From: Muribaculum sp. | GTDB lineage: Bacteria > Bacillota > Clostridia > Lachnospirales > Lachnospiraceae | Length of the DNA: 35,257 nt | Reading direction: 5' to 3' | NCBI GenBank assembly: GCA_023663505.1 | Contig: JAMPHH010000028.1 | Location: 1-35,257 of the forward strand | Shown here: positions 15,533 through 23,794 of the stretch, in pieces | Layout: each line of letters starts with the position of its first letter | Position numbering within the stretch: the first letter of the stretch is position 1 | Made by a program: the position numbers and the translations under genes | Notes under the pieces: model-generated | Told to the model about the DNA's origin: nothing | What the model saw: only the letters and a program-made list of their open reading frames with translations | Database searches by the model: none

Positions 15533-15560
15533 GATACGAGATACGAGATACAAAATACAA
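15533..15560 (+). repeat. 7-bp tandem repeat in the pdp leader
   Basis: Four 7-mers in a row: GATACGA, GATACGA, GATACAA, AATACAA. They fall just after the predicted transcription start. Confidence 0.65.
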
Positions 15561-15618
15561 GGCGATTGCGCATTTTACATTTATATAGCCATGTATAACT
15601 TGGGAAGGCGGTGGTTTT

Positions 15619-16926
15619 ATGAGAATGTATGATATTATCATGAAAAAGCGAAATGGCGGGGAGCTTTCCGTGGAGGAGATCAATTTCTTTGTGGAGGGTT
15701 ACACGAAGGGGGAGATTCCCGATTATCAGGTATCCGCCCTGATGATGGCTATTTATTTTCAGAAGATGACTAAGGCAGAGACTCATGCCCTGACCATGGC
15801 GATGACGCACAGCGGGGAATCGCTTGACCTCTCCGCGATTCAGGGCGTCAAGGTGGATAAGCACAGCACTGGCGGGGTGGGGGACAAGACCTCCTTGGCG
15901 TTGACTCCCATGGTTGCAGCCTGCGGCATTCCCGTGGCGAAGATGAGTGGCAGAGGGTTGGGGCATACCGGAGGAACCATTGATAAGCTGGAAAGCTTTG
16001 CGGGATTTCACACAGATATTTCCACGGAGCAGTTTATTCAGAACGTGAATCATATCGGCATTGCAATCATGGGACAGACGGCAGATCTGGCTCCTGCAGA
16101 TAAAAAGCTGTACGCCCTGCGGGACGTGACGGCTACGGTGGATAATCTGTCTCTTATCGCGAGCTCGATCATGAGCAAAAAGCTTGCGGCGGGAGCGGAC
16201 GCGATTGTGTTAGATGTCAAGACGGGAAGCGGCGCGTTTATGAAGGCGGAGTCAGACGCCCGCAGTCTGGCACAGGAGATGGTGGATATCGGGAGGGCGG
16301 CGGGAAAGCGTATGGTTGCCGTGATTTCCGATATGGATCAGCCCTTGGGACGGGCGGTTGGCAACGCTTTGGAGGTAAAGGAGGCGATTGCAACGCTTCG
16401 GGGGGAAGGACCGGAGGATTTCACAGAGCTGTGCTTTACATTGGGAAGTCAGATGTTGGTCGCGGGCGGGAAGGCGGCTCATGCGGCGGAGGCGAGGGCG
16501 ATGCTCGAGCATGTAATCGCAGATGGCAGCGCCCTGACCAAGCTTGCGCAGTTTGTTGAGGCACAGGGCGGGGACAGCACAGCGGTGCATCAGCCGGAGG
16601 CTTTGCCGCATGCGTCAATCATCAAGCCTATTCTGTCACCGGAGAGCGGCTATGTGCAGCATATCGCCTGTGACGAGATAGGAATCTGCTCGTTGATTCT
16701 GGGGGGCGGGCGAGAGACCAAGGAGAGCGAGATCGATTTGTCGGTCGGTCTGGTTTTGGAGAAAAAGGTGGGCGACTATGTGAAGGCGGGGGAACCTCTG
16801 GCATATCTTCACGGCAATTCCGAGGAGAAATGCCAAGCGGCAGAAAGGTGCTTTCTGCAGGCGTATACCTTTGCGCAGGAAGCGCCCGATATGTCCAAGC
16901 ATTCGTTAATAAAGGGCATTATTTAA
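15619..16926 (+). CDS. pdp: Pyrimidine-nucleoside phosphorylase
   Basis: Splits uridine, thymidine and deoxyuridine with phosphate to base and (deoxy)ribose 1-phosphate for nucleoside salvage. The 435 residues start MRMYDIIMKKRNGGELS and contain the phosphate- and substrate-binding motif KHSTGGVGDKT and the glycine-rich MSGRGLGHTGGTIDKLES. The C-terminal PYNP domain is present. The match to the broad-specificity Bacillus-type enzyme over strict thymidine phosphorylase is by sequence likeness. GAAGGCGGTGG precedes the ATG. It has its own promoter and stands alone upstream of yqfC. Confidence 0.94.
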   Translation: MRMYDIIMKKRNGGELSVEEINFFVEGYTKGEIPDYQVSALMMAIYFQKMTKAETHALTMAMTHSGESLDLSAIQGVKVDKHSTGGVGDKTSLALTPMVAACGIPVAKMSGRGLGHTGGTIDKLESFAGFHTDISTEQFIQNVNHIGIAIMGQTADLAPADKKLYALRDVTATVDNLSLIASSIMSKKLAAGADAIVLDVKTGSGAFMKAESDARSLAQEMVDIGRAAGKRMVAVISDMDQPLGRAVGNALEVKEAIATLRGEGPEDFTELCFTLGSQMLVAGGKAAHAAEARAMLEHVIADGSALTKLAQFVEAQGGDSTAVHQPEALPHASIIKPILSPESGYVQHIACDEIGICSLILGGGRETKESEIDLSVGLVLEKKVGDYVKAGEPLAYLHGNSEEKCQAAERCFLQAYTFAQEAPDMSKHSLIKGII

Positions 16927-16936
16927 GCGCGGAAAC

Positions 16937-16976
16937 TTATTTCGTGGTCATGTGCCCTATATATTTTGCATATAAT
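16937..16976 (+). promoter_or_regulatory. Candidate promoters of yqfC
   Basis: Two overlapping possibilities: TTATTT (16937-16942), 17 bases, TATATT (16960-16965), and a sigma-E-like GTCATGT (16947-16953), 15 bases, CATATAAT (16969-16976). The second resembles mother-cell sporulation promoters but would place the transcript start at the yqfC ATG itself. Confidence 0.35.
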
Positions 16977-16981
16977 GTATC

Positions 16982-17257
16982 ATGAAAAACGAGTCTAATC
17001 AGAAAAAAACAAAGCTTTTGGAATCCTTACAGCTTCCCCGTGACGTTTGTCTCGGGGCGCTTCGGGTGACGCTCACCGGAAGCACGGAGGCGTGGGTGGA
17101 GAATTACAGGGGGCTTTTGGAATACTCCGAATGCTCGATTCTGTTGCAGGGCAAAAACTGTCAGGTGTGCTTTGAGGGCACGGGACTGACCATCGATTAT
17201 TACACCAATGAGGATATGAAGATCAGCGGTTGTATACAGAATGTCCGATATTTGTAG
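16982..17257 (+). CDS. yqfC: Sporulation protein YqfC
   Basis: A 91-residue YabP/YqfC family protein, LQLPRDVCLGALRVTLTGSTEAWVENYRGLLEYSE being the family core. In Bacillus yqfC and yqfD are sigma-E-controlled and needed for full sporulation. No ribosome-binding site is visible before the ATG at 16982, which is unusual next to its neighbours. The start still fits the family length. It is followed after 25 bases by yqfD. Confidence 0.88.
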   Translation: MKNESNQKKTKLLESLQLPRDVCLGALRVTLTGSTEAWVENYRGLLEYSECSILLQGKNCQVCFEGTGLTIDYYTNEDMKISGCIQNVRYL

Positions 17258-17282
17258 AGCGGCGCGGGGAGGGTCAATCGGC

Positions 17283-18506
17283 ATGCTTGAACTGTTAAAA
17301 TATATTCGGGGATATCTGCGCATTCGCGTCTATGGATTCTCTCCGGAGCGTTTTATGAATCTTTGCAGCAATAAGGATATCCTGCTGTGGGATATTGAGC
17401 AGGCAGGTGACGGCTATGTCATGTGCATCAGCCTGCGAAGCTTTTATAAGCTTAAGAATATAGCTCGCAAGACCGGAACAAGGGTAGTCATTCAGGAGAG
17501 ATGTGGACTACCTTTTTTTGTGCCCGTCATGCGGAAAAGATGGGTTTTCTTGGCGGGGCTGCTGTTGGCTGCCGCGTTCTGGTATGTGTCGGGCTGGTTT
17601 GTCTGGGATATCTCTGTCACGGGCAATTATCAGATCACCGCAGACCAGATGGAAGCATTTTTGCAGGAGAGGAATGTGCGAGAGGGAATGCGCAGGGACG
17701 ACCTTGATATCGGGGAACTGGAAAAGGAGATACGCAGGAATTTTACGCTTGTGACATGGACGTCTATCAGGCTTGACGGCACGAAGCTTCTGATTTCCAT
17801 CAAGGAAAATGACACGCCTGTCATACAACCTTCGGACGGGGAGCAGGAGACGGACGGGACGGATCTGGTGGCAGAGTTTGACGGCACGATTGTGTCCATG
17901 GTGGTGAGAAAAGGGGTTCCGAAGGTACGGATTGGAGACGTCGTAACCAAGGGGACCGTACTGGTTGACGGCAAGGTGCCGATTTATAACGAGGACGCGA
18001 CACTGAGGGAATATATGCTGACGGACGCGGACGCGGATATCGTCATAGAGCATGACACGAGCTTTCGCGCGGCGCTTCCCCTTGACTACATAGCGCGGGA
18101 ATATACAGGCAGGGAGCAGAAGCAGAATTTTCTGTGCGTGGGGGACGGCTTCGAGGGGAAGCTTCCCATGGAGCGGCCTTTCTTGATGTATGACAGGGTG
18201 ATGAAGCAGAGCAGGCCCAAATTATTCGAGAAGCTGAATATCCCTGTTTATTGGGGGTCTTACACATACAGAGAGTATCAAAATGTGGAGCATATATACA
18301 CCTCTGAGGAGGCGGAAAGCATCTTAAATGAAAATTTATCACTATTTATTCAAACTTTAGAAGAAAAAGGGGTACACATTATTGAAAAAGATGTTAAAAT
18401 AGATACAAGTGGCAATGAGCGGATTCTGCAGGGGGAATTCTTAGTGCAGGAGAACGCGGGTAAAAGGGCTGCCACGGACAGGGGAGAAGATATCGTTGAG
18501 AAATGA
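17283..18506 (+). CDS. yqfD: Sporulation protein YqfD
   Basis: A 407-residue membrane protein with the YqfD N-terminal region (MLELLKYIRGYLRIRVYGFSPERFMNLC), a transmembrane helix at about residues 82-103 (RWVFLAGLLLAAAFWYVSGW) followed by WDISVTGN, and a large outer domain. The ATG at 17283 follows GGGGAGGG. An in-frame start at 17241 inside yqfC is less likely. The stop overlaps the phoH start region. The order yqfC-yqfD-phoH is conserved in endospore formers. Confidence 0.92.
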   Translation: MLELLKYIRGYLRIRVYGFSPERFMNLCSNKDILLWDIEQAGDGYVMCISLRSFYKLKNIARKTGTRVVIQERCGLPFFVPVMRKRWVFLAGLLLAAAFWYVSGWFVWDISVTGNYQITADQMEAFLQERNVREGMRRDDLDIGELEKEIRRNFTLVTWTSIRLDGTKLLISIKENDTPVIQPSDGEQETDGTDLVAEFDGTIVSMVVRKGVPKVRIGDVVTKGTVLVDGKVPIYNEDATLREYMLTDADADIVIEHDTSFRAALPLDYIAREYTGREQKQNFLCVGDGFEGKLPMERPFLMYDRVMKQSRPKLFEKLNIPVYWGSYTYREYQNVEHIYTSEEAESILNENLSLFIQTLEEKGVHIIEKDVKIDTSGNERILQGEFLVQENAGKRAATDRGEDIVEK

Positions 18507-19509
18507 GAGTTCAGGTGATAAGTCCTTTTCCATGAACATTGAGATGCCCGCAGAGGATATGCAGAAAATATTTGGAATGCAAGATGCTTATCTGAGACAT
18601 CTGGAGCGTGACTTTCAGGTGACTGTGGTGGATCGCAACGGGCATGTGGTGATTTCCGGAGACGAGAAGAATGTCAAGAGGGCGGCGTCCGTGCTAAGGC
18701 AGCTTACGATTCTGTCAAACCGCGGGAATGACATCGAGGAACAGAGTGTGGATTATGCGATTGCCATGGGCAAGGAGGCGCATGAAGATGCCATCACTGA
18801 GATTGACGAGGATTGCATCTGTCATACCGTGACGGGGAAGCCTATCAAGCCCAAGACCTTGGGGCAGAAAAGCTATGTGGACGCCATTCGGAATAATATG
18901 ATCGTCTTTGGGTTAGGACCTGCGGGAACGGGCAAGACTTATCTTGCGATGGCGATGGCGATCACCGCCTTTAAAAATGACGAGGTGAGCCGCATCATTC
19001 TCACAAGACCCGCGATTGAGGCGGGGGAGAAGCTTGGCTTCTTGCCGGGGGATCTGCAGAGTAAGGTCGATCCTTACCTGCGTCCGCTGTATGACGCGCT
19101 CTATCAGATCATGGGGGCGGAGAGCTTTGCCAAGAATATGGAGAAGGGTTTGATAGAGGTGGCGCCCTTGGCATATATGCGGGGACGCACGTTGGACAAT
19201 GCCTACATTATCTTGGACGAGGCGCAGAATACCACGCCCGCCCAGATGAAGATGTTCCTGACCCGTATCGGCTTTGGGTCTAAGGTGATTGTCACGGGAG
19301 ACTCTTCACAGAAGGACTTGCCTGCGGGAAGCCAGTCGGGATTGGATATTGCTGCCAAGGTTTTAAATAAAATTGAAGGGATTGCTTTCTGTAATCTCAC
19401 CAGTAAGGACGTGGTAAGACACCCTTTGGTACAGAAGATTGTGAAAGCTTATGAGGCTTATGAATCAAGAGAAAAGTTCAGGGGACGAGAGAAGAACGGT
19501 AAAAAGTGA
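18496..19509 (+). CDS. phoH: PhoH family ATPase
   Basis: P-loop ATPase of the PhoH/YbeZ group, linked in other bacteria to RNA metabolism and to YbeY. The N-terminal KH-like segment (residues 13-80) is followed by Walker A GPAGTGKT (141-148), the PhoH-typical LTRPAIEAGEKLGFLPGD, Walker B IILDEAQNTTPAQMK and VTGDSSQKDLP. The TTG at 18496 follows GGGGAGAAG at good spacing and overlaps yqfD by 11 bases. The ATG at 18532 is the alternative and gives a 325-residue protein. Confidence 0.93.
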   Translation: MRNESSGDKSFSMNIEMPAEDMQKIFGMQDAYLRHLERDFQVTVVDRNGHVVISGDEKNVKRAASVLRQLTILSNRGNDIEEQSVDYAIAMGKEAHEDAITEIDEDCICHTVTGKPIKPKTLGQKSYVDAIRNNMIVFGLGPAGTGKTYLAMAMAITAFKNDEVSRIILTRPAIEAGEKLGFLPGDLQSKVDPYLRPLYDALYQIMGAESFAKNMEKGLIEVAPLAYMRGRTLDNAYIILDEAQNTTPAQMKMFLTRIGFGSKVIVTGDSSQKDLPAGSQSGLDIAAKVLNKIEGIAFCNLTSKDVVRHPLVQKIVKAYEAYESREKFRGREKNGKK

Positions 19510-20683
19510 AGCGGGTAAGACCGTCGTGATGTTTTTGCCGGAGATCGGATGTATGCTGCTTGCGTCTCTTGGCATTTATCTGTTGGAATTCTCCGGCTTG
19601 ATAGGGCAGGAGAAGGATTATCTGTTGATGTATATTGTGTTTTCGGTGCTTGGGATCGCTGTCACCGGATTCAATCTGCGGAATGCCGCGATTCGGGGGG
19701 AGCTGGACTATGACAATGGGGAGCATTTGGAGCGCTTCTGGCTCTGCTTCGCGTTGGGATTGCTCGTGGCATTTGTCTGTACCTTCCTGCCCGTTGCCGC
19801 ATGGCCTTTTTTGCCCGTGTATATTTTGTTGGGGCTGTTTGGCAGTCTGGACATGGGTGTGCTTGGAGCTACCCTGCTTTTGTCCATTCCGGTCTATATG
19901 GCGGGAGCGGGAGCGGAGGTGTTTGTCATGTATCTGATCAGCGGCGTGTTTGGCGTGAGCGTGTTCAAGCGTCTGCAGGAGGGGATTGACGGGTTCAGGA
20001 CAGGGATTCCCTTCTTTGTATCCATGGGCGGGCTGTTGGTCTGCGAGACCGCGGGCACGGTGCTTGTGAGGAACGCCAAGCCGAGCTTTGAGTCCTTTGT
20101 CCTTCCGGCTGCCAATCTGTTGGTTTCAGGCGTCCTTCTCGTGGGAATCATGAAGCTTTTCTCAGAGAAGGTGGTCTATCGTTACAGGGTGAGCTATCTG
20201 GATTTGTATGACACGGAAAATGAGATTCTGACGGCACTGAAGCAGGAGGACAAGGGGACATATATGCGGAGTGTCCACACGGTGCATTTTGCGGAGCGGA
20301 TTGCAAAGCAGCTTGAGATGAACGTGGAATCCCTGAAATGTGCGGGATATTATTATGGCATGGGCGAGAAGCTGCCCGAGCTTTTTGCGGCGTATCCCTT
20401 CCCGCCTGACGCGGTGATGATCTTGGAGGAGTATCAGGATAAGGACAAGCCTGTGCGCCATAGGGAGACAGCGGTGCTTGTCATCACGGAAAAGGTCATC
20501 AACACGATATTGAAGCTGCAGGGCGAGGGCGGCGATGTAAATTATGACGAGGTGATCGAGGGGATTTTCGAGCAGTTTCGGGCGGAGGGAACCTTTGACC
20601 AATGTGATATCTCCATGAGAGATATGGAGACGATGCGAAAGATATTTAAGGAGGAAAAGCTCTATTATGACTTTTTACGTTGA
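19451..20683 (+). CDS. Degenerate PgpH/YqfF-like membrane protein
   Basis: A 410-residue protein in the phoH-yqfF-ybeY slot. Six or seven hydrophobic helices (about residues 25-240) are followed by a C-terminal domain that aligns with the HD phosphohydrolase of PgpH, the cyclic di-AMP phosphodiesterase. The metal ligands are gone: the usual THHS-type motif is TYMRS, the HD pair region AYYHDIGK is GYYYGMGE, and the later histidines and aspartate are not visible. FDQCDISMRDMETMRKIF at the end matches the family. The large N-terminal extracellular domain of PgpH is absent. It is probably catalytically dead, perhaps a nucleotide sensor or scaffold. ATG 19460 is an alternative start. Confidence 0.8.
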   Translation: MRLMNQEKSSGDERRTVKSEAGKTVVMFLPEIGCMLLASLGIYLLEFSGLIGQEKDYLLMYIVFSVLGIAVTGFNLRNAAIRGELDYDNGEHLERFWLCFALGLLVAFVCTFLPVAAWPFLPVYILLGLFGSLDMGVLGATLLLSIPVYMAGAGAEVFVMYLISGVFGVSVFKRLQEGIDGFRTGIPFFVSMGGLLVCETAGTVLVRNAKPSFESFVLPAANLLVSGVLLVGIMKLFSEKVVYRYRVSYLDLYDTENEILTALKQEDKGTYMRSVHTVHFAERIAKQLEMNVESLKCAGYYYGMGEKLPELFAAYPFPPDAVMILEEYQDKDKPVRHRETAVLVITEKVINTILKLQGEGGDVNYDEVIEGIFEQFRAEGTFDQCDISMRDMETMRKIFKEEKLYYDFLR

Positions 20684-21173
20684 GTTCGACGAGGGGGTCA
20701 GCGCTGACTTCCCCTTTGAGGCGAAGGAGCTTGTCTCGCAGGTCGCTCAGGCGGCGCTTGCGTCGGAGGGTTGTCCCTATGAGGCTTGTGTCAATGTGCT
20801 TGTGACGGATAATGCAGGGATTCGTGAATTCAACCGTCAGTATCGGGATATTGACAGTGAGACAGATGTATTGTCCTTTCCCAATCTGGACTTTGAGAGG
20901 GCGGGAGAATTTGTCATTTCGACAGAGCAGAGGGCTGACTGCTTTGACCCTGACAGCGGGGAATTGGTCTTGGGAGATATCATTCTCTCGGCGGACAGGG
21001 TCAGGGAGCAGGCGGAGAGCTACGGGCACAGCCTTAAGAGGGAGTTTGCCTTTTTGGTGGCGCACAGTATGCTGCATTTGTGCGGCTATGACCACATGGA
21101 GGAGGCGGATGCCGAGATTATGGAGCGCAAGCAGGAGACCATACTCTCGGAGCTTGGAATTACCAGAGATTAG
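20667..21173 (+). CDS. ybeY: Endoribonuclease YbeY
   Basis: Zinc-dependent rRNA-maturation RNase, 168 residues. The zinc site HSMLHLCGYDH supplies three histidines in the family pattern HxxxHxxxxxH. TDVLSFP and LGDIILS are the other conserved blocks. It overlaps the preceding gene by 17 bases and has AAGGAGG at 20647-20653, inside that gene. PhoH and YbeY are commonly encoded together, as here. Confidence 0.95.
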   Translation: MTFYVEFDEGVSADFPFEAKELVSQVAQAALASEGCPYEACVNVLVTDNAGIREFNRQYRDIDSETDVLSFPNLDFERAGEFVISTEQRADCFDPDSGELVLGDIILSADRVREQAESYGHSLKREFAFLVAHSMLHLCGYDHMEEADAEIMERKQETILSELGITRD

Positions 21174-21193
21174 GAAGTGATGAGGGTATACAT

Positions 21194-22795
21194 ATGAATC
21201 AGGTGGAGATAAAAAGGCGTCAGGTGGAGATGTGTTCCCATGTGTTGGAGATGGTCACGCTGTTGGTGTTGGGGCACATTCTCGGGGACAACGGCATTGT
21301 ATATTTTGCTTTTGCGGTGGAGACCTTTCTGCTGTTCCGGACGTTGACCGGAGGTGAGCTGCGGGAGACGCTCGGCAGGCTGCTTCGGGTGAAGAACGCG
21401 AGAGGGCAATACAGGAATGCTGCGATGCTAAAGAGAAATGCCCTGCTGATAGGAGGGCTTGTAGGAATCTTGGGAGGCGTGGCGATGTTTTGCTGCGCGG
21501 AAGCCTTGGGGGAGCGTTTCTTTGAGATTCCCTACTGTGTGGTGATGATTCAGATATTGTCGCCCGTGGTGGTGCTGCGCACTTTATCCGCTATCATTCT
21601 TTCGTACTTCCAAGGAGACGGGGCGGAGTTTCCCACCGTGATATCCTGTCTGCTGAGACAGATTTTGATCTTTGGATTCTCCCTGCTGTTTGCGGGGCTG
21701 TTGGAAGCCTACGGGCAGAAGGTCAGCGCACTCCTGAAATTAGATAATTTCACGGCAATGTACGGCGGAATGGGAGTTGCCTTAGCGATTCTGGCGGCGG
21801 AGGCGCTGGTGCTCTTGTTTCTTTTTCTGGTCTATCGGGGAAGCGGTAAGCTTGAGCGGAGAGGAAACGGCGAGGGGGCGCGGATTACGGATACCTTTGG
21901 CGGACAGGTGGGAGCCTTGTATTCCGGTCTTTTTCCCATGATATTGATTGCGCTGCTTGAGCAGCTTTCCGTATGGGTGGGGTTGATATTTTACCGTCGG
22001 AGTGTCACCGTGGAGGAAGGACTGAACGATTATGGTCTTTTCTTTGGCAGGTATGTCCCTTTGATGGGGATCTTGCTGCTCCCCGCGTGCGCGCTGCTGT
22101 TGGAGAGCTGTTATAAGGTGGCGGGATATGTGCGGAAGGACGAGCAGCGTTTTGCGAGGGCAAATCTCTCGGGCGGCGTACATATCGGTGTGATTCATGG
22201 CATGTTCTTTGCGGTGTTTGTGGCAATGCTCGCGCCGCAGCTTGCGGGGATTTGGGGTGAGAGCGGGAAGAAGCTTGTGACCCAGATGCTGCGATTTGGC
22301 TCCTTTGTCATTCTCTTTTCGATTTTAGGATTTTATCTGTTGAAAATCCTGTTGCTGCTAGGCGGTAAATTTCAAGTATTGGGGCTGTTGGCGTTGACGG
22401 ATTTGGTGTTTGTGGTCACGATGATGGTATTTTTAAAGAGCGGGAGAATGGGAGTGATGGCACTGATTTACGCGGGGGTTATCTCCGGAGCGGTCTGTGT
22501 GGCTGCGGCGGGCGCACTGCTTTTCTATCAGACCCGCATCAATATTGATTGGCTTCAATGCGCGGTGATTCCCGCAGGGGCGGCTTGCGTCGTCGGGCTG
22601 ATAATGATGTTTGTCGCAAAGCTTGCCACACCTCATTTGGGCAATCTTGTGACTGCTTTGCTTTGTCTGGTTTTAGGGCTGATATGCTATTGGGGGATAT
22701 TGATTTTGCTGCGCAACTTCAGGGAGCAGGAGCTTGGCTACACGCCGGGCGGCAGGCTGATTCGCGTTTTGGGGCAGTTGTTCAGGTTTTATTAG
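21194..22795 (+). CDS. MOP/MVF-type flippase-like membrane protein
   Basis: A 533-residue protein with about 14 hydrophobic segments. The region RTLSAIILSYFQGDGAEFPTVISCLLRQI resembles the repeat of SpoVB and other polysaccharide or lipid flippases (the RGYFQG motif), and paired helices appear again after residue 240. It is a divergent member, and the substrate cannot be told from sequence. GAGGGT precedes the ATG. Neighbours with a sporulation flavour (yqfC, yqfD, BofC-like) make a spore envelope role possible but unproven. Confidence 0.65.
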   Translation: MNQVEIKRRQVEMCSHVLEMVTLLVLGHILGDNGIVYFAFAVETFLLFRTLTGGELRETLGRLLRVKNARGQYRNAAMLKRNALLIGGLVGILGGVAMFCCAEALGERFFEIPYCVVMIQILSPVVVLRTLSAIILSYFQGDGAEFPTVISCLLRQILIFGFSLLFAGLLEAYGQKVSALLKLDNFTAMYGGMGVALAILAAEALVLLFLFLVYRGSGKLERRGNGEGARITDTFGGQVGALYSGLFPMILIALLEQLSVWVGLIFYRRSVTVEEGLNDYGLFFGRYVPLMGILLLPACALLLESCYKVAGYVRKDEQRFARANLSGGVHIGVIHGMFFAVFVAMLAPQLAGIWGESGKKLVTQMLRFGSFVILFSILGFYLLKILLLLGGKFQVLGLLALTDLVFVVTMMVFLKSGRMGVMALIYAGVISGAVCVAAAGALLFYQTRINIDWLQCAVIPAGAACVVGLIMMFVAKLATPHLGNLVTALLCLVLGLICYWGILILLRNFREQELGYTPGGRLIRVLGQLFRFY

Positions 22796-22905
22796 ACCTT
22801 TAATTGGTATAAATTTCATAAAAAAAGCTGATACTTTATCTGGAGGCATGCTTTCGGCGTGCGGATTGGGCAAGTTTGGGAGTACATCGCGTTGCTTGAC
22901 ACAAA

Positions 22906-22947
22906 GCTGCTTATGCACAGTTTCAACATAGTTGAAGCTTGAGCAGC
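22906..22947 (+). other. Composite hairpin before the BofC-like gene
   Basis: GCTGCTTA (22906-22913) pairs with TGAGCAGC (22940-22947), enclosing AGTTTCAAC (22919-22927) with GTTGAAGCT (22931-22939). It ends 17 bases before the next start codon. The rest of the gap (22796-22905) holds only a small GCATGC/GCGTGC hairpin. Confidence 0.5.
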
Positions 22948-22964
22948 GCAGAAATGAGGATAAA

Positions 22965-23693
22965 ATGAAAGTAATAAAGGGTATCAGCTTATTTTTTATA
23001 TATCCGGCGGCAATGCTTTGCTTGGGATTCTGGGGCGGTGTGGAGGCTTCTCATTATTTTTATCCGGGGGGAAGCGTCATGCAGGAGACCCAAGTGATAG
23101 AGGGGGTGGATTTTCAGGGAGATGTGCAGCGGGCAGCCGTGGAAAAGGCACAGAATCCCATGGACGCCCAGGAGACGCCGGAGCTCTCAGATGCCGTGGA
23201 GGAAGACGGCGTGAATCAGCAGGAGGCTTTGCCTGCAAGCTCGGGCGCGGAGAAGCTGTCGGCATTGACGGAGTATGTGCTGTTGGAGACGGATATTCTC
23301 AGGAATACCGAGGTGGAGACCGTCTGGCGGCTGCCCAGTCAATATGTGGGAATGAACAGGGAGCAATTCTTGGTTGCCATGGAGAATTATTCCAGTTATC
23401 CGCCGCTCTCGGAGAGGGAGAGGGGCTTTGTGAATTCGGAGGTGCTGTCCTTTGCCAGAGACCGCGTGGTGGTTCGTATGAACTACCGCTATATACAGCC
23501 CGGGGAGAGCTTTTATCTGGCGGTGGAGGCAAATGAAGTGATCGTGTATCTGGAGGATAAGGAGACGGTTTATATCAATACCGGAATCCTGTTGGATATG
23601 CTTCCTGAGGATCTTCAGATTGAGATTATGCAAATGCTTTATATGGAGGACGAGGGGAAGCTGTACAGCTTCTTGGAGAATTATTCGAGTTAG
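22965..23693 (+). CDS. BofC-like membrane-anchored protein
   Basis: A 242-residue protein with one N-terminal hydrophobic segment (KGISLFFIYPAAMLCLGFWGG), a low-complexity acidic linker (about 45-90) and a C-terminal domain. The end (FYLAVEANEVIVYLEDKE, ILLDMLPEDLQIEIM, LYSFLENYSS) resembles the C-terminal domain of BofC, a forespore regulator of sigma-K checkpoint signalling. The N-terminal half is not BofC-like. The ATG follows GAGGA. A TTG at 22932 would start inside the hairpin and is rejected. The BofC relation is a remote resemblance. Confidence 0.6.
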   Translation: MKVIKGISLFFIYPAAMLCLGFWGGVEASHYFYPGGSVMQETQVIEGVDFQGDVQRAAVEKAQNPMDAQETPELSDAVEEDGVNQQEALPASSGAEKLSALTEYVLLETDILRNTEVETVWRLPSQYVGMNREQFLVAMENYSSYPPLSERERGFVNSEVLSFARDRVVVRMNYRYIQPGESFYLAVEANEVIVYLEDKETVYINTGILLDMLPEDLQIEIMQMLYMEDEGKLYSFLENYSS

Positions 23694-23794
23694 GGAAAGA
23701 CGGAGCTGTTCAGGTTGGAGCGATATCGGTTCGGATTGTATGCATCAGGGGGCAAGGTCGAATCGGGGACTGAATTTATAAGAGGAGCGATGTG

